64,000 nucleotides of DNA from Clostridia bacterium (GTDB lineage Bacteria > Bacillota > Clostridia > Christensenellales > UBA1242): positions 1 to 64,000 of the forward strand of contig JAEEMI010000017.1 of the NCBI GenBank assembly GCA_016283155.1. The letters are read 5' to 3'. Below, in pieces: positions 34,358-42,357 of the stretch (the stretch's first letter is position 1; every line of letters starts with the position of its first letter). Position numbers and translations under genes: made by a program. The notes below the pieces were generated by a model that did no database searches, was not told the DNA's origin, and was given only the letters and a program-made list of their open reading frames with translations.

Positions 34358-34570
34358 ATGAAATTAACAACTTGTGTGATTGAAAACAGTCGGGAAAAGG
34401 ACCGGTTGATTGAAACGATTTCGCGCGCCAGTGACCGCTATGGCGACAAATTGGTGGATTTTATGGATCAATACCATTTAATTAATTTGCAAAGTGCGAC
34501 TGTCGAGCAATTGAAAACTTACATTAAAACGCATTTGCAGGCGGTAAAAAGCACTACGACGGAACTGTAA
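34358..34570 (+). CDS. Unrecognised 70-residue protein
   Basis: A short, mostly helical, soluble protein starting MKLTTCVIENSREKDRLIETI and ending HLQAVKSTTTEL. It has a TATACA-like box 7 bases before ATG 34358, in keeping with leaderless starts here, but no convincing -35 box. It lies alone between the terminator of the LRR gene and the trpS promoter. No family is recognised. The frame extends 7 codons upstream, though that part overlaps the promoter-like box. Confidence 0.55.
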   Translation: MKLTTCVIENSREKDRLIETISRASDRYGDKLVDFMDQYHLINLQSATVEQLKTYIKTHLQAVKSTTTEL

Positions 34571-34594
34571 TGGAATAAAAGCGGATGAAAAATT

Positions 34595-34623
34595 TTTACA
34601 AGCGTGGAGTGGTGTGTTACAAT
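34595..34623 (+). promoter_or_regulatory. Promoter of trpS-smpB (leaderless layout)
   Basis: TTTACA (34595-34600), 17 bases and TACAAT (34618-34623), then 6 bases to ATG 34630. There is no leader for a T-box. Confidence 0.7.
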
Positions 34624-34629
34624 GGTTAG

Positions 34630-35646
34630 ATGAAAACTGAAAAGAAAGTAATTTTAACCGCAGACCGACCCAGTGGTAATTTGCACATCGGACATTTCGC
34701 TGGCAGTTTACAAAACCGTGTGCGTTTGCAAGCTACGGGCGAATTTGAAATGTTTGTAATGATTGCTGATTTGCAGGCGTTGACTGACCACGCGAACGAC
34801 GTGCAAAAAGTAACGACTTCGGTGGAAGAATTGATGTTGGATTATTTGGCGGTCGGACTTGACCCCAAGAAAATTCATTTTGTATTGCAAAGTGCGCTAC
34901 CGGCTTTGTATGAGTTACCAATGTTTTATGCTAATTTGGTAACGCAAGCCCGTTTAGAACGTAACCCCACGGTTAAGAATGAAATTAAAACCAAAGGTTA
35001 TCGTCGTGAAGTGCCGGTTGGTTTTGTAAATTATCCCATTTCACAAGCGGCGGATATTACGGCATTCGGGGCTTCATTAGTACCGGTCGGTGCTGATCAG
35101 GCACCAATGTTAGAACAAACCCGTGAAATTGTGGCAACCTTTAATCGTTTGTATGGCGAAACTTTAGTGATGCCAGAAGCGTTAATTCCAGAACACGCGC
35201 GCGGACGTTTGGTGGGAATTGATGGTGCGGGTAAAATGAGTAAGAGTTTGGGCAACTGTATTTATCTGAAAGACAGTGAAGAAGAATTAAAACGTAAAAT
35301 TAATTCAATGTATACTGACCCGAATCACATTAAAGTTAGCGACCCAGGTAAAGTGGAAGGTAACGTAGTTTTTATGTATTTGGATGCTTTTTATGCGGAC
35401 AAAAAACATTTAATGGATTTGAAAGCACAATACCGCCAAGGTGGTTTGGGCGATGTGGTTTTGAAGAAAATCTTGTTTGAATGCTTGAACGGAATTTTGG
35501 CGCCGATGCGTGAACGTCGAGCTTATTACGAACAACATATGGACGAAGTGCGGGGCTATTTACGGGCGGGAACTAAACGTGCACGTGAAGTTACCGACAA
35601 GGTGTTGGCAAACGTAAAAAGCGCAATGGGTATTTATCAATTATGA
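34630..35646 (+). CDS. trpS: Tryptophanyl-tRNA synthetase
   Basis: The 338-residue product has the usual length. The class I signatures are PSGNLHIGHFAGSL (HIGH-type) and GKMSKSLGN (KMSKS). The VPVGADQAPMLEQTREI segment is typical of TrpRS. It charges tRNA-Trp with tryptophan in the cytoplasm. It overlaps smpB by 4 bases (ATGA), so the two are coupled. The leaderless promoter excludes regulation by a T-box or leader peptide. Confidence 0.97.
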   Translation: MKTEKKVILTADRPSGNLHIGHFAGSLQNRVRLQATGEFEMFVMIADLQALTDHANDVQKVTTSVEELMLDYLAVGLDPKKIHFVLQSALPALYELPMFYANLVTQARLERNPTVKNEIKTKGYRREVPVGFVNYPISQAADITAFGASLVPVGADQAPMLEQTREIVATFNRLYGETLVMPEALIPEHARGRLVGIDGAGKMSKSLGNCIYLKDSEEELKRKINSMYTDPNHIKVSDPGKVEGNVVFMYLDAFYADKKHLMDLKAQYRQGGLGDVVLKKILFECLNGILAPMRERRAYYEQHMDEVRGYLRAGTKRAREVTDKVLANVKSAMGIYQL

Positions 35647-36104
35647 AAGTAATTGCGGAAAATCGGCAAGCCCGCTTTAATTATTTTTTATCCGATACCT
35701 TTGAGGCTGGTTTATCCTTGCAAGGCTGGGAAGTAAAATCGGCACGTGCGGGCAATGTTTCGATTACCGAAAGTTTTATTCATTTGGAATTGGCAAACGG
35801 CAAAATTTGGCTGAAGAATGCGGATTTTGCACCGTACCAAAATGGGGTGGTGGCGGAACAGGAGCGGCGCCGTAACCGTCAGTTATTGTTACACAAAGCC
35901 GAAATCGCGAAGATTGCTAAGGCGTGTATGATTAAGGGAAATACTTGTGTGCCGTTGAAAATTTATTGGACGAACGGCGGATTATTGAAAATCAGTATTG
36001 CGATTGCCAGAGGAAAAAATGCAATTGATAAAAAACAAACGTTGAAAGAACGTGATTTGGCACGGGAAGCCGCGCGCACCTTGGCGGACCGAAAAGCGTA
36101 TTGA
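35643..36104 (+). CDS. smpB: SsrA-binding protein SmpB
   Basis: The 153-residue product has the usual length. It starts with the conserved ENRQARFNYFLSDTFEAG, followed by L-x-G-WEVKSARAG and ending with the basic KKQTLKERD and C-terminal tail. SmpB delivers tmRNA to stalled ribosomes. The tmRNA gene is not found nearby. It is the second gene of the trpS operon and starts within the trpS stop codon. Confidence 0.97.
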   Translation: MKVIAENRQARFNYFLSDTFEAGLSLQGWEVKSARAGNVSITESFIHLELANGKIWLKNADFAPYQNGVVAEQERRRNRQLLLHKAEIAKIAKACMIKGNTCVPLKIYWTNGGLLKISIAIARGKNAIDKKQTLKERDLAREAARTLADRKAY

Positions 36105-36134
36105 GCAGTAAAAAGTATCAATTAATGAAAAGAT

Positions 36135-36165
36135 TTGCAGTTTTTTCTTTTTTTTGTGTTATAAT
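36135..36165 (+). promoter_or_regulatory. Promoter of second LRR surface protein gene
   Basis: TTGCAG (36135-36140), 19 bases and TATAAT (36160-36165), then a leader with AAAGGAGG (36184-36191). It lacks the AGTTTT...AAAACT hairpin of the other four LRR genes. Confidence 0.6.
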
Positions 36166-36196
36166 TAACGTAGACCTATTTTTAAAGGAGGTAATT

Positions 36197-37546
36197 ATGC
36201 ATAAAAAAGGATTATTTGCGGCGTTGGGTGTGGTACTTGCCACGGTCGTTGCATCATTAACGTTGGTGTTTACGGTGGGACCCAAAGTTAGCGCGGATAG
36301 TTTTATTGTTTTAGCCGATGAAGAGTATTACGACATTGATGATTATGGCGTATTACACGGTCTTTCACAATATGGTTATGAATATGTCAACAATTATTGT
36401 TGGTATGTTAACCACATTTATTTAGAAATTCCGGAAGGCGTAGTCCAAATCGGAAGTTGTTACAATAATGGTGGAGGTAAAGATGCAGGTAATGGTAGAG
36501 ACAAAGTAGTTAATATGAGTGTCTCACCGAAATCATTGGAAGTAACTTGTGGCGGATGGTATGATGCTGTAGAAGAAGGTCCGAGTGATTATTGGAATGG
36601 TTGGAATATTAATGGTAATGGTGGTTATGGCAGAATTGCTGGGGTTACTTTGCCAGAAAGTTTGGAAATTATTGGTGATAATTCTATATTCTCAAGTTTC
36701 TATAATTTGACCAGTATTGAATTACCAGAAAATTTACAGTACATTGGTTCTAGTGCATTTCAAGATTGTTCGTATTTAACCAGTATTACGATACCAGATG
36801 CTGTTACCGAAATTGGTTCTTATGCTTTCAGTGGTTGTTATAATTTAACCAGTGTCAAAATGGGCAATGATTTGGAATATATCGATAATTATGCATTCCA
36901 ATATTGTAATAGTTTGACCAGTGTTAAATGGTCGGAAAATTTGATTGGAATTGGTGAATCTGCATTTGCTTATTGTTACAAATTAAAAGCAGCAAAATTG
37001 CCAGACACAATGCAAAACATTGGTAATAATGCCTTTTCTAATTGCTGGGCATTGAGCCAAGTGAAGTTGCCAAATAATGACCAAGATGAAGATGGTTGTG
37101 AAATTGGTAGTTATGCATTTGCGGGTTGTAGTAGTTTAGCGACCATTGCCATTCCTAACACGATTACGTATATTGGTAACAATGCATTTTATGCTTGCGG
37201 TGATAATTTCGAGATTAATTGCGAATGCTTAGAAGATGATGCTGCCGTGAGTAATTGGGACGGAGATTGGAATTATAATGAAACATATGTTGATAATGGT
37301 TGGAACGACGCATATTACGTTCCAAAGTGGGGCGTGCCATTTGTTGCACCACAAATTGTTGATGAAATTGAACAAAATCAAAATCAAAATAATGAAACCG
37401 CTACCGAAGTCGTTGCCGATGAAACCCCAGTGAATAATACCGGAGTGGTGGCTGCCGTAGCAGGAACCGCCGGTGGTGCCGCAGGTTTAGGAACAATGGG
37501 AACTATCTTTGGTATTGTGGTTGGTCGTAAACGTAAAAAATTATAA
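36197..37546 (+). CDS. Secreted LRR surface protein with C-terminal membrane anchor (449 aa)
   Basis: A paralogue of the protein at 33272. The signal peptide (residues 1-31) shares VVASLTLVFT-GPKV with it. The middle has a Tyr/Gly/Asn-rich part, then about seven LRR_5 repeats (LQYIGSSAFQDCSYL, VTEIGSYAFSGC, LEYIDNYAF). A Gln/Asn/Glu linker leads to the conserved end VVAAVAGTAGGAAGLGT...KRKKL. The two tails differ at many silent codon positions but hardly at all in protein, which argues for selection on the tail. ATG 36197 is set by AAAGGAGG. It is probably surface-exposed and membrane-held. Confidence 0.87.
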   Translation: MHKKGLFAALGVVLATVVASLTLVFTVGPKVSADSFIVLADEEYYDIDDYGVLHGLSQYGYEYVNNYCWYVNHIYLEIPEGVVQIGSCYNNGGGKDAGNGRDKVVNMSVSPKSLEVTCGGWYDAVEEGPSDYWNGWNINGNGGYGRIAGVTLPESLEIIGDNSIFSSFYNLTSIELPENLQYIGSSAFQDCSYLTSITIPDAVTEIGSYAFSGCYNLTSVKMGNDLEYIDNYAFQYCNSLTSVKWSENLIGIGESAFAYCYKLKAAKLPDTMQNIGNNAFSNCWALSQVKLPNNDQDEDGCEIGSYAFAGCSSLATIAIPNTITYIGNNAFYACGDNFEINCECLEDDAAVSNWDGDWNYNETYVDNGWNDAYYVPKWGVPFVAPQIVDEIEQNQNQNNETATEVVADETPVNNTGVVAAVAGTAGGAAGLGTMGTIFGIVVGRKRKKL

Positions 37547-37565
37547 ACTGTAATAAAGTTAACAG

Positions 37566-37592
37566 AAAGTCCGGCAAGTGTCGGACTTTTTT
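37566..37592 (+). terminator. Terminator after second LRR surface protein gene
   Basis: An AAAGTCCG/CGGACTTT stem followed by a T run; it has the same stem as at 34288. Confidence 0.85.
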
Positions 37593-37609
37593 GTTAAATT
37601 TGAAAAACC

Positions 37610-37639
37610 TTGCAAAAAGCGAGTGATTGTGTATATAAT
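37610..37639 (+). promoter_or_regulatory. Promoter of CvpA-like/M50/scpAB operon (leaderless layout)
   Basis: TTGCAA (37610-37615), 18 bases and TATAAT (37634-37639), then 7 bases to ATG 37647. Confidence 0.75.
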
Positions 37640-37646
37640 ATCAGTA

Positions 37647-40235
37647 ATGAACGATATCATTAATTTTATTGCGCCTTATGCATCAATTGCAATGCTGGGC
37701 GTTTTGGCGGTTTTTATTCTTATCAATATGTTGATTGGAATGGGACGCGGGTTTAAACGGGCGACTTTGCATTTAATTATTTTTGTCGGTTTGTTGGCGG
37801 TGGCTTTCTTTGTTACGCCGTTCATTGTGAATTGGGTGTTGAGTATTAATTATGCGATTGGTGGTAAAACTCCACAACAATACGTCGATTATTACAGTGA
37901 CCAAATGGTAAAATTTTTACAACAACAAATGGGTGATTATATCGTGCCATTCCAAGATTACATTAAAGAATACGCTTTGGCTGTAGTAATCGCTTTGTTG
38001 AATTTGGTAATCTTCTTCGCGTTATACTTTGTTGTGAAAATTGTGGCTTGGATAATTTATGCGGTAGTGGCTCATTTCGCAGCACCGAAAAAAGACCGCA
38101 AGGGTAATAAATTGAAAAAATACGCGGGTTGGGGCCTATTGGTTGGTGCAGTACAAGGTTTAATGTTGTTTGTCATCTTCTTGGTACCAGTGAATGGGGC
38201 TTTGGGTATAATGAACAATGCAATGACCTATCAAGCTAATCAACAAGCAAACAATAGCATTACCACGCAAGGATTCATTGGTGGCGGTTACAACTATGAC
38301 ATTGATTATGATATTGATTTGAGTGCGTTGAAATTGGAAGATGTTAATTTATTTGATGCTTGCAAAAAGTTTAACAAAGGTTTGAGTTTATATAACAATG
38401 TAATGAAGTCAAGTGGTTTACAATTTGTTTCTGACCAGGCATTTGCTTACCAATTAACGGTACGGGTTAAAGACGGGGAAAACATTAACTTAGTGCACGA
38501 TGTTAACAGCGGAATTGAATTATATTTTGATACTAATTCGTTTTTGAAAGTTGTCAACAAATTAAAGAATTCAATTAAGAGCGGTAAATTGGATTTGAGC
38601 AGTTTAACCGAGGATGATTACACAGTTTTACGTAACTACATTAATAAAGCGTTCGATTTAGAAATGCTGCAAGTTGCGGACCATTTGTTGGCTGATTTGG
38701 ACGAAATCTTTAGTACTCCATTTAATAGCAACGAAACTAAACTGGCGGGTACTGACATTTATGAAAAGAGTCTTTATGGAATGTTAATTAAAGCTAATAC
38801 AACCAACCGTAGCATTCCTTATGTACCAGTTGCGGGTGAACCAACACCAACGAATTATGCGCAATACGCGAAAGGTTTACGTTCGGTTGTTGGTTATGTT
38901 ACCGACCAAAAATTAAATTTAATCCGTAATGATATCATTAATATTATCGATTTGGTTCAAGCGTTAAGTTCTTACAAGGTTAGCTATGAAGGTTTGGCAC
39001 AACCAAAAGCGGCAACCGAAATTTTGGCGCAAGATAATTTGAAAGTGCAAGATTATTTGGATTTAACAACCGCTAAATTAACCGAGAAATATGCGCAGTT
39101 CCCAGCAGGTACAAATCTAGTGAATGTATTGGGTAATCGCTTGATGCAATTCTCGTTAGTCAAAATCATTGGCTTGGATAATTTCAATAATTTAGTTACT
39201 TATAGCAAGTTGATGGATAACCAATTTAATAATAATCAAGATGTGAAAAAATTGGTCGATGGTTTAATCCCAATGTTCTTAGGTAAAAACGCGTTTACTC
39301 ATAATGATACTTTAGGCAATGAGGTGCAAGGTAATTGGGAAAAATTAAGTGTTACTGTGTTAGATGTGGCAAATGTTTTACGTAACTATGTATCAATTTT
39401 GGATGATATTAATGCTTACAAGGCGGATTTCTTACCAGGTGATGAATCAACGGCACAAGCTAAAGCATTATTGAAATACTTGTCAGAAAAATTAGTCATT
39501 AAAGAAAGTGATTATGATGCAAGTATTACGGGTGTACCATATAGTGATGATATTAAATATCAAAAAGTTAACGAAGCGGTCGATGCTCTTTATGAATTAA
39601 CTAATGGATTCCCACCAGTGAAAGATTTCTTAATCAGTCAATTACAAAAAATGCAAAGTGGTGATGCTAGTACCTATATGCAAACCTTGATTGATATGTT
39701 GAACGATAGCGATAAAGCACAATGGCAATCAACAATGAAGAGTATTGTAAATGTGGCAGACATTTTGAATAATTCGGCTTTGGGTAATTTGATGGACGTA
39801 ATCCAAAATGGTGGCGCAACCAATACAACAGAAGATTTGATGAACGCAATTAGCGAGATGGATGCTTCAACGGTTAGTGAAATGTTAACCGACATCTTGG
39901 ATATTCCAGAAGTAAGTAACGCGGTGCAAGATGCTTTGAGTGATGTTTTGAATCAAGTTAATGACCCAGCTCACCAAGATGAATCAAGATCAGCTTTGGA
40001 AAGTTATTTTGTCGCTAATTCAGAAATTGATGGCTTTGATGCTACTGATCCAGCAATCGCAGCTAAGATTGATGAGGTACAAACAGAAATCGGCGATTTG
40101 CAAACTTTGTTGGAACAATTTGACGATGAACACGCTGATAAAGATCAATTAAAAAATGATTTGCAATCAACTATTGAAGCATTGTGGAACAAAGTTGGTG
40201 ACTTGTTGGGTAAGGATCCAGCAATCGGTGCTTAA
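37647..40235 (+). CDS. Large CvpA-like membrane protein with long soluble domain (862 aa)
   Basis: Residues 1-185 hold four membrane helices with a CvpA-like pattern: a first helix ending in GMGRGFKRAT, as in the RG-F motif of CvpA, then LIIFVGLLAVAFFVTPFIV, a third helix around residues 105-130 and a fourth near 165-185. The remaining ~675 residues are soluble, helical and rich in Asp, Asn, Leu and Lys. No known enzyme motif is seen, and an acidic, coiled-coil-like end (IGDLQTLLEQFDDEHADKD) is present. CvpA proteins are normally ~160-200 residues. The long domain could be outside the cell. It starts an operon with an M50 protease and scpAB. The function is unknown. Confidence 0.65.
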   Translation: MNDIINFIAPYASIAMLGVLAVFILINMLIGMGRGFKRATLHLIIFVGLLAVAFFVTPFIVNWVLSINYAIGGKTPQQYVDYYSDQMVKFLQQQMGDYIVPFQDYIKEYALAVVIALLNLVIFFALYFVVKIVAWIIYAVVAHFAAPKKDRKGNKLKKYAGWGLLVGAVQGLMLFVIFLVPVNGALGIMNNAMTYQANQQANNSITTQGFIGGGYNYDIDYDIDLSALKLEDVNLFDACKKFNKGLSLYNNVMKSSGLQFVSDQAFAYQLTVRVKDGENINLVHDVNSGIELYFDTNSFLKVVNKLKNSIKSGKLDLSSLTEDDYTVLRNYINKAFDLEMLQVADHLLADLDEIFSTPFNSNETKLAGTDIYEKSLYGMLIKANTTNRSIPYVPVAGEPTPTNYAQYAKGLRSVVGYVTDQKLNLIRNDIINIIDLVQALSSYKVSYEGLAQPKAATEILAQDNLKVQDYLDLTTAKLTEKYAQFPAGTNLVNVLGNRLMQFSLVKIIGLDNFNNLVTYSKLMDNQFNNNQDVKKLVDGLIPMFLGKNAFTHNDTLGNEVQGNWEKLSVTVLDVANVLRNYVSILDDINAYKADFLPGDESTAQAKALLKYLSEKLVIKESDYDASITGVPYSDDIKYQKVNEAVDALYELTNGFPPVKDFLISQLQKMQSGDASTYMQTLIDMLNDSDKAQWQSTMKSIVNVADILNNSALGNLMDVIQNGGATNTTEDLMNAISEMDASTVSEMLTDILDIPEVSNAVQDALSDVLNQVNDPAHQDESRSALESYFVANSEIDGFDATDPAIAAKIDEVQTEIGDLQTLLEQFDDEHADKDQLKNDLQSTIEALWNKVGDLLGKDPAIGA

Positions 40236-40248
40236 TTAGCGGGGAATG

Positions 40249-40881
40249 ATGTTAGAATTATTTCGCACAGGCGATGACATTTATCAGACTTTAGCGTTAC
40301 TAGCGTTTTATGTGATTGCAATTTTGTCCGCGTTAATTTTGCACGAAATTGCTCACGGGGTAGTAGCGTTGTGGTGTGGTGACCCGTCAGCAAAATATGC
40401 CGGACGTTTGAGTTTAAATCCAGCCAAGCATTTGGATGGTTTGGGTACGTTGTGTTTCTTGTTGTTTGGTTTTGGTTGGGCTATTCCAGTACCAGTTAAT
40501 CCGAACAATTTTAAACGTCGCAAAACGGGTTGTGTTTTAGTTTCTTTAGCGGGAATTACAATGAACTTAATTCTGGCATTTGTGGCGTCATTCTTCTTTG
40601 TGTTGTTGGCAGGAAAATCGGTGTGGGAATACTTATTTATGTACATAATGTTGATTAACATTGTGTTTGCGTGTTTTAACCTTTTGCCAATTGCACCGTT
40701 GGATGGATTTAATTTGGTTGCATCTTTGGCTCCACAAAGTTCGTATGTACGTTTTATGCGTCAAAATCATTTAATTGCATTAATTATTTTAATGTGTGTG
40801 ATTTATTTTACGGATGTCTTAGGATACTTACAAAATTTGTTGTGTGGGTTATTTCTTGACTTTTGGCATTTGTTCTTATAA
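40249..40881 (+). CDS. Site-2 protease-like membrane metallopeptidase (M50)
   Basis: A 210-residue intramembrane protease of the short M50B type common upstream of scpA in Firmicutes. The zinc motif HEIAH is at the end of the first helix, and the third ligand Asp lies in NLLPIAPLDGF. Five or six membrane helices are predicted. GGGGA precedes the start, and ATG 40249 gives better spacing than ATG 40246. It lies 13 bases after the CvpA-like gene and 11 bases before scpA. It may cut membrane-bound regulators; the substrate is not known. Confidence 0.87.
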   Translation: MLELFRTGDDIYQTLALLAFYVIAILSALILHEIAHGVVALWCGDPSAKYAGRLSLNPAKHLDGLGTLCFLLFGFGWAIPVPVNPNNFKRRKTGCVLVSLAGITMNLILAFVASFFFVLLAGKSVWEYLFMYIMLINIVFACFNLLPIAPLDGFNLVASLAPQSSYVRFMRQNHLIALIILMCVIYFTDVLGYLQNLLCGLFLDFWHLFL

Positions 40882-40892
40882 GATGATTTTAG

Positions 40893-41672
40893 ATGGGGAT
40901 TATTCAACGCGTTAATCAAGACGTAAAAGTGCATCTTGCCGATTTTGATGGACCGATTGATTTGTTGTTGCAGTTAGTGCGTGAGCATAAACTTGATATT
41001 AAGACAGTAAGACTAGGCGATATGACTTCCCAATATTTGGCGTATTTAAATGAATTGGATACTTTAGACTTAGATTTAGCTAGCGAATTTATTGAGGTCG
41101 GGGCAATCTTAGTAGAAATTAAAAGTAAACAAATTTTACCGCGACCGGAAGAAGAAAAGCCTGAGGAAGAAGATGATGAGGAGTTGTTACGTCAACGTTT
41201 AGAAGAATATGCTTTGTTTAAAGATGCAAGTGAAAATCTAAAAACGATGGATGAGGTAGGACGTTATTACCGTGCACCTGCAGTAATGAAAGTAAATACT
41301 AGTTATAAATTAGAAGGTGTTAGTTTTGATGACTTGACCAATGCATTTACTGCGATTTTAGCACGTGTTGGTGAAAATGCAGCAAAAATTGAAAAGACCA
41401 CAATAAAACTTGACAGATTTACTGTAGCCGATAAAATTAAAGATGTAGTGAAACGATTGAAAACCAGTAATCAGATTCGGTTTAGTCAGTTGTTTGAAAT
41501 CGATATCACTCGCAGCGAAGTCATCAATACGTTTCTTGCAGTATTGGAATTGTTAAAACGTCAGTTGGTGATTTGTCGACAAACCCAAGCATTTGGGGAA
41601 ATCGAGATTGTGAAAGGAGGAGCTTTTGGCGACGGAAATTTTGACCTTACCGACAGCGAATTCGGCGCGTAA
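40893..41672 (+). CDS. scpA: Segregation and condensation protein A
   Basis: The 259-residue kleisin subunit of the Smc-ScpAB condensin, which shapes and separates chromosomes. The N-terminal FDGPIDLLLQLVREHKLDI and LASEFIEVGAILVEIKSKQ motifs bind Smc. An acidic linker (EEEKPEEEDDEE) and a C-terminal winged helix (IRFSQLFEIDITRSEVINTF) follow. It overlaps scpB by 47 bases in another frame. The start is supported only by position, because the ribosome-binding site is weak. Confidence 0.96.
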   Translation: MGIIQRVNQDVKVHLADFDGPIDLLLQLVREHKLDIKTVRLGDMTSQYLAYLNELDTLDLDLASEFIEVGAILVEIKSKQILPRPEEEKPEEEDDEELLRQRLEEYALFKDASENLKTMDEVGRYYRAPAVMKVNTSYKLEGVSFDDLTNAFTAILARVGENAAKIEKTTIKLDRFTVADKIKDVVKRLKTSNQIRFSQLFEIDITRSEVINTFLAVLELLKRQLVICRQTQAFGEIEIVKGGAFGDGNFDLTDSEFGA

Positions 41673-42285
41673 AACCCAGAGTCGTAACGCTAGTACACCA
41701 AGTAATCGTGTGCAAGAATTAGCACATCAAATTACTGCGATTTTATTTGCTTGTGGTGATGGTTTGCCAGTTGAAATCTTTTGCCAAAAATTAGGTGTTT
41801 CAAAAACGGAAGCAGAAACTGCTTTGGAATTTGTTCGTGGTCAATTCAGTGGAGATAGCGGTATTCATTTGATTAAATATCGTAATAATTATCAATTTTG
41901 CACCAATCCAGCTTATGAAACCGAAGTTGGTTTAGTGTTAAATCCATTACGTGAACGTAACTTGACTCGTGCCGCATTAGAAACTTTAGCGGTTGTGGCT
42001 TACAAGCAACCCGTAACGCGTTTGGAAATTGACCAAATTCGTGGTGTGGGTAGTGATTATGCGTTACAAATTTTGACACAGAGTAATTTGGTTGAAATCG
42101 TTGGTCGTAAAGAAGTGTTGGGGCGCCCTCTGTTATATGGAACGACGGATAATTTCTTAAAACGTTTTGGATTAGATGATATTAAGAATTTACCAAGCTA
42201 TGATGAGTTATTAGAAAAGATTAAATTAATTCATTCACAAGAGAATAGCGAAATCGATTTATATAATAGTAATCGTCAGAACTAA
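41626..42285 (+). CDS. scpB: Segregation and condensation protein B
   Basis: A 219-residue partner of ScpA with two winged-helix domains: residues ~28-100 (LAHQITAILFACGDGLPVE) and ~105-190 (LTRAALETLAVVAYKQPVTR, EIDQIRGVGSD, GRPLLYGTT). A TTG start is chosen because AAGGAGG (41614-41620) lies 5 bases upstream of it and inside the scpA coding region. The N-terminal ~25 residues are a Ser/Asn-rich extension. The gene closes the operon begun at 37647. Confidence 0.95.
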   Translation: MATEILTLPTANSARKTQSRNASTPSNRVQELAHQITAILFACGDGLPVEIFCQKLGVSKTEAETALEFVRGQFSGDSGIHLIKYRNNYQFCTNPAYETEVGLVLNPLRERNLTRAALETLAVVAYKQPVTRLEIDQIRGVGSDYALQILTQSNLVEIVGRKEVLGRPLLYGTTDNFLKRFGLDDIKNLPSYDELLEKIKLIHSQENSEIDLYNSNRQN

Positions 42286-42308
42286 GTCGTTAAATTAATG
42301 ATTAGGTA

Positions 42309-42337
42309 TTGTTTTTATCCTTTTTGTCCGCTATAAT
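42309..42337 (+). promoter_or_regulatory. Promoter of mTERF-like gene
   Basis: TTGTTT (42309-42314), 17 bases and TATAAT (42332-42337), then a short leader with AAAGGGGA before ATG 42358. Confidence 0.65.
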
Positions 42338-42357
42338 TGGGGACAAAGGGGAAAGTA

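Noticed and set aside
34560-34640. T-box or leader peptide before trpS
   Set aside because: The promoter lies 6 bases before the ATG, so there is no leader in which one could form.
33272-37546. LPxTG sortase anchor in the two LRR surface proteins
   Set aside because: No LPxTG-like pentapeptide precedes the C-terminal helix in either protein.
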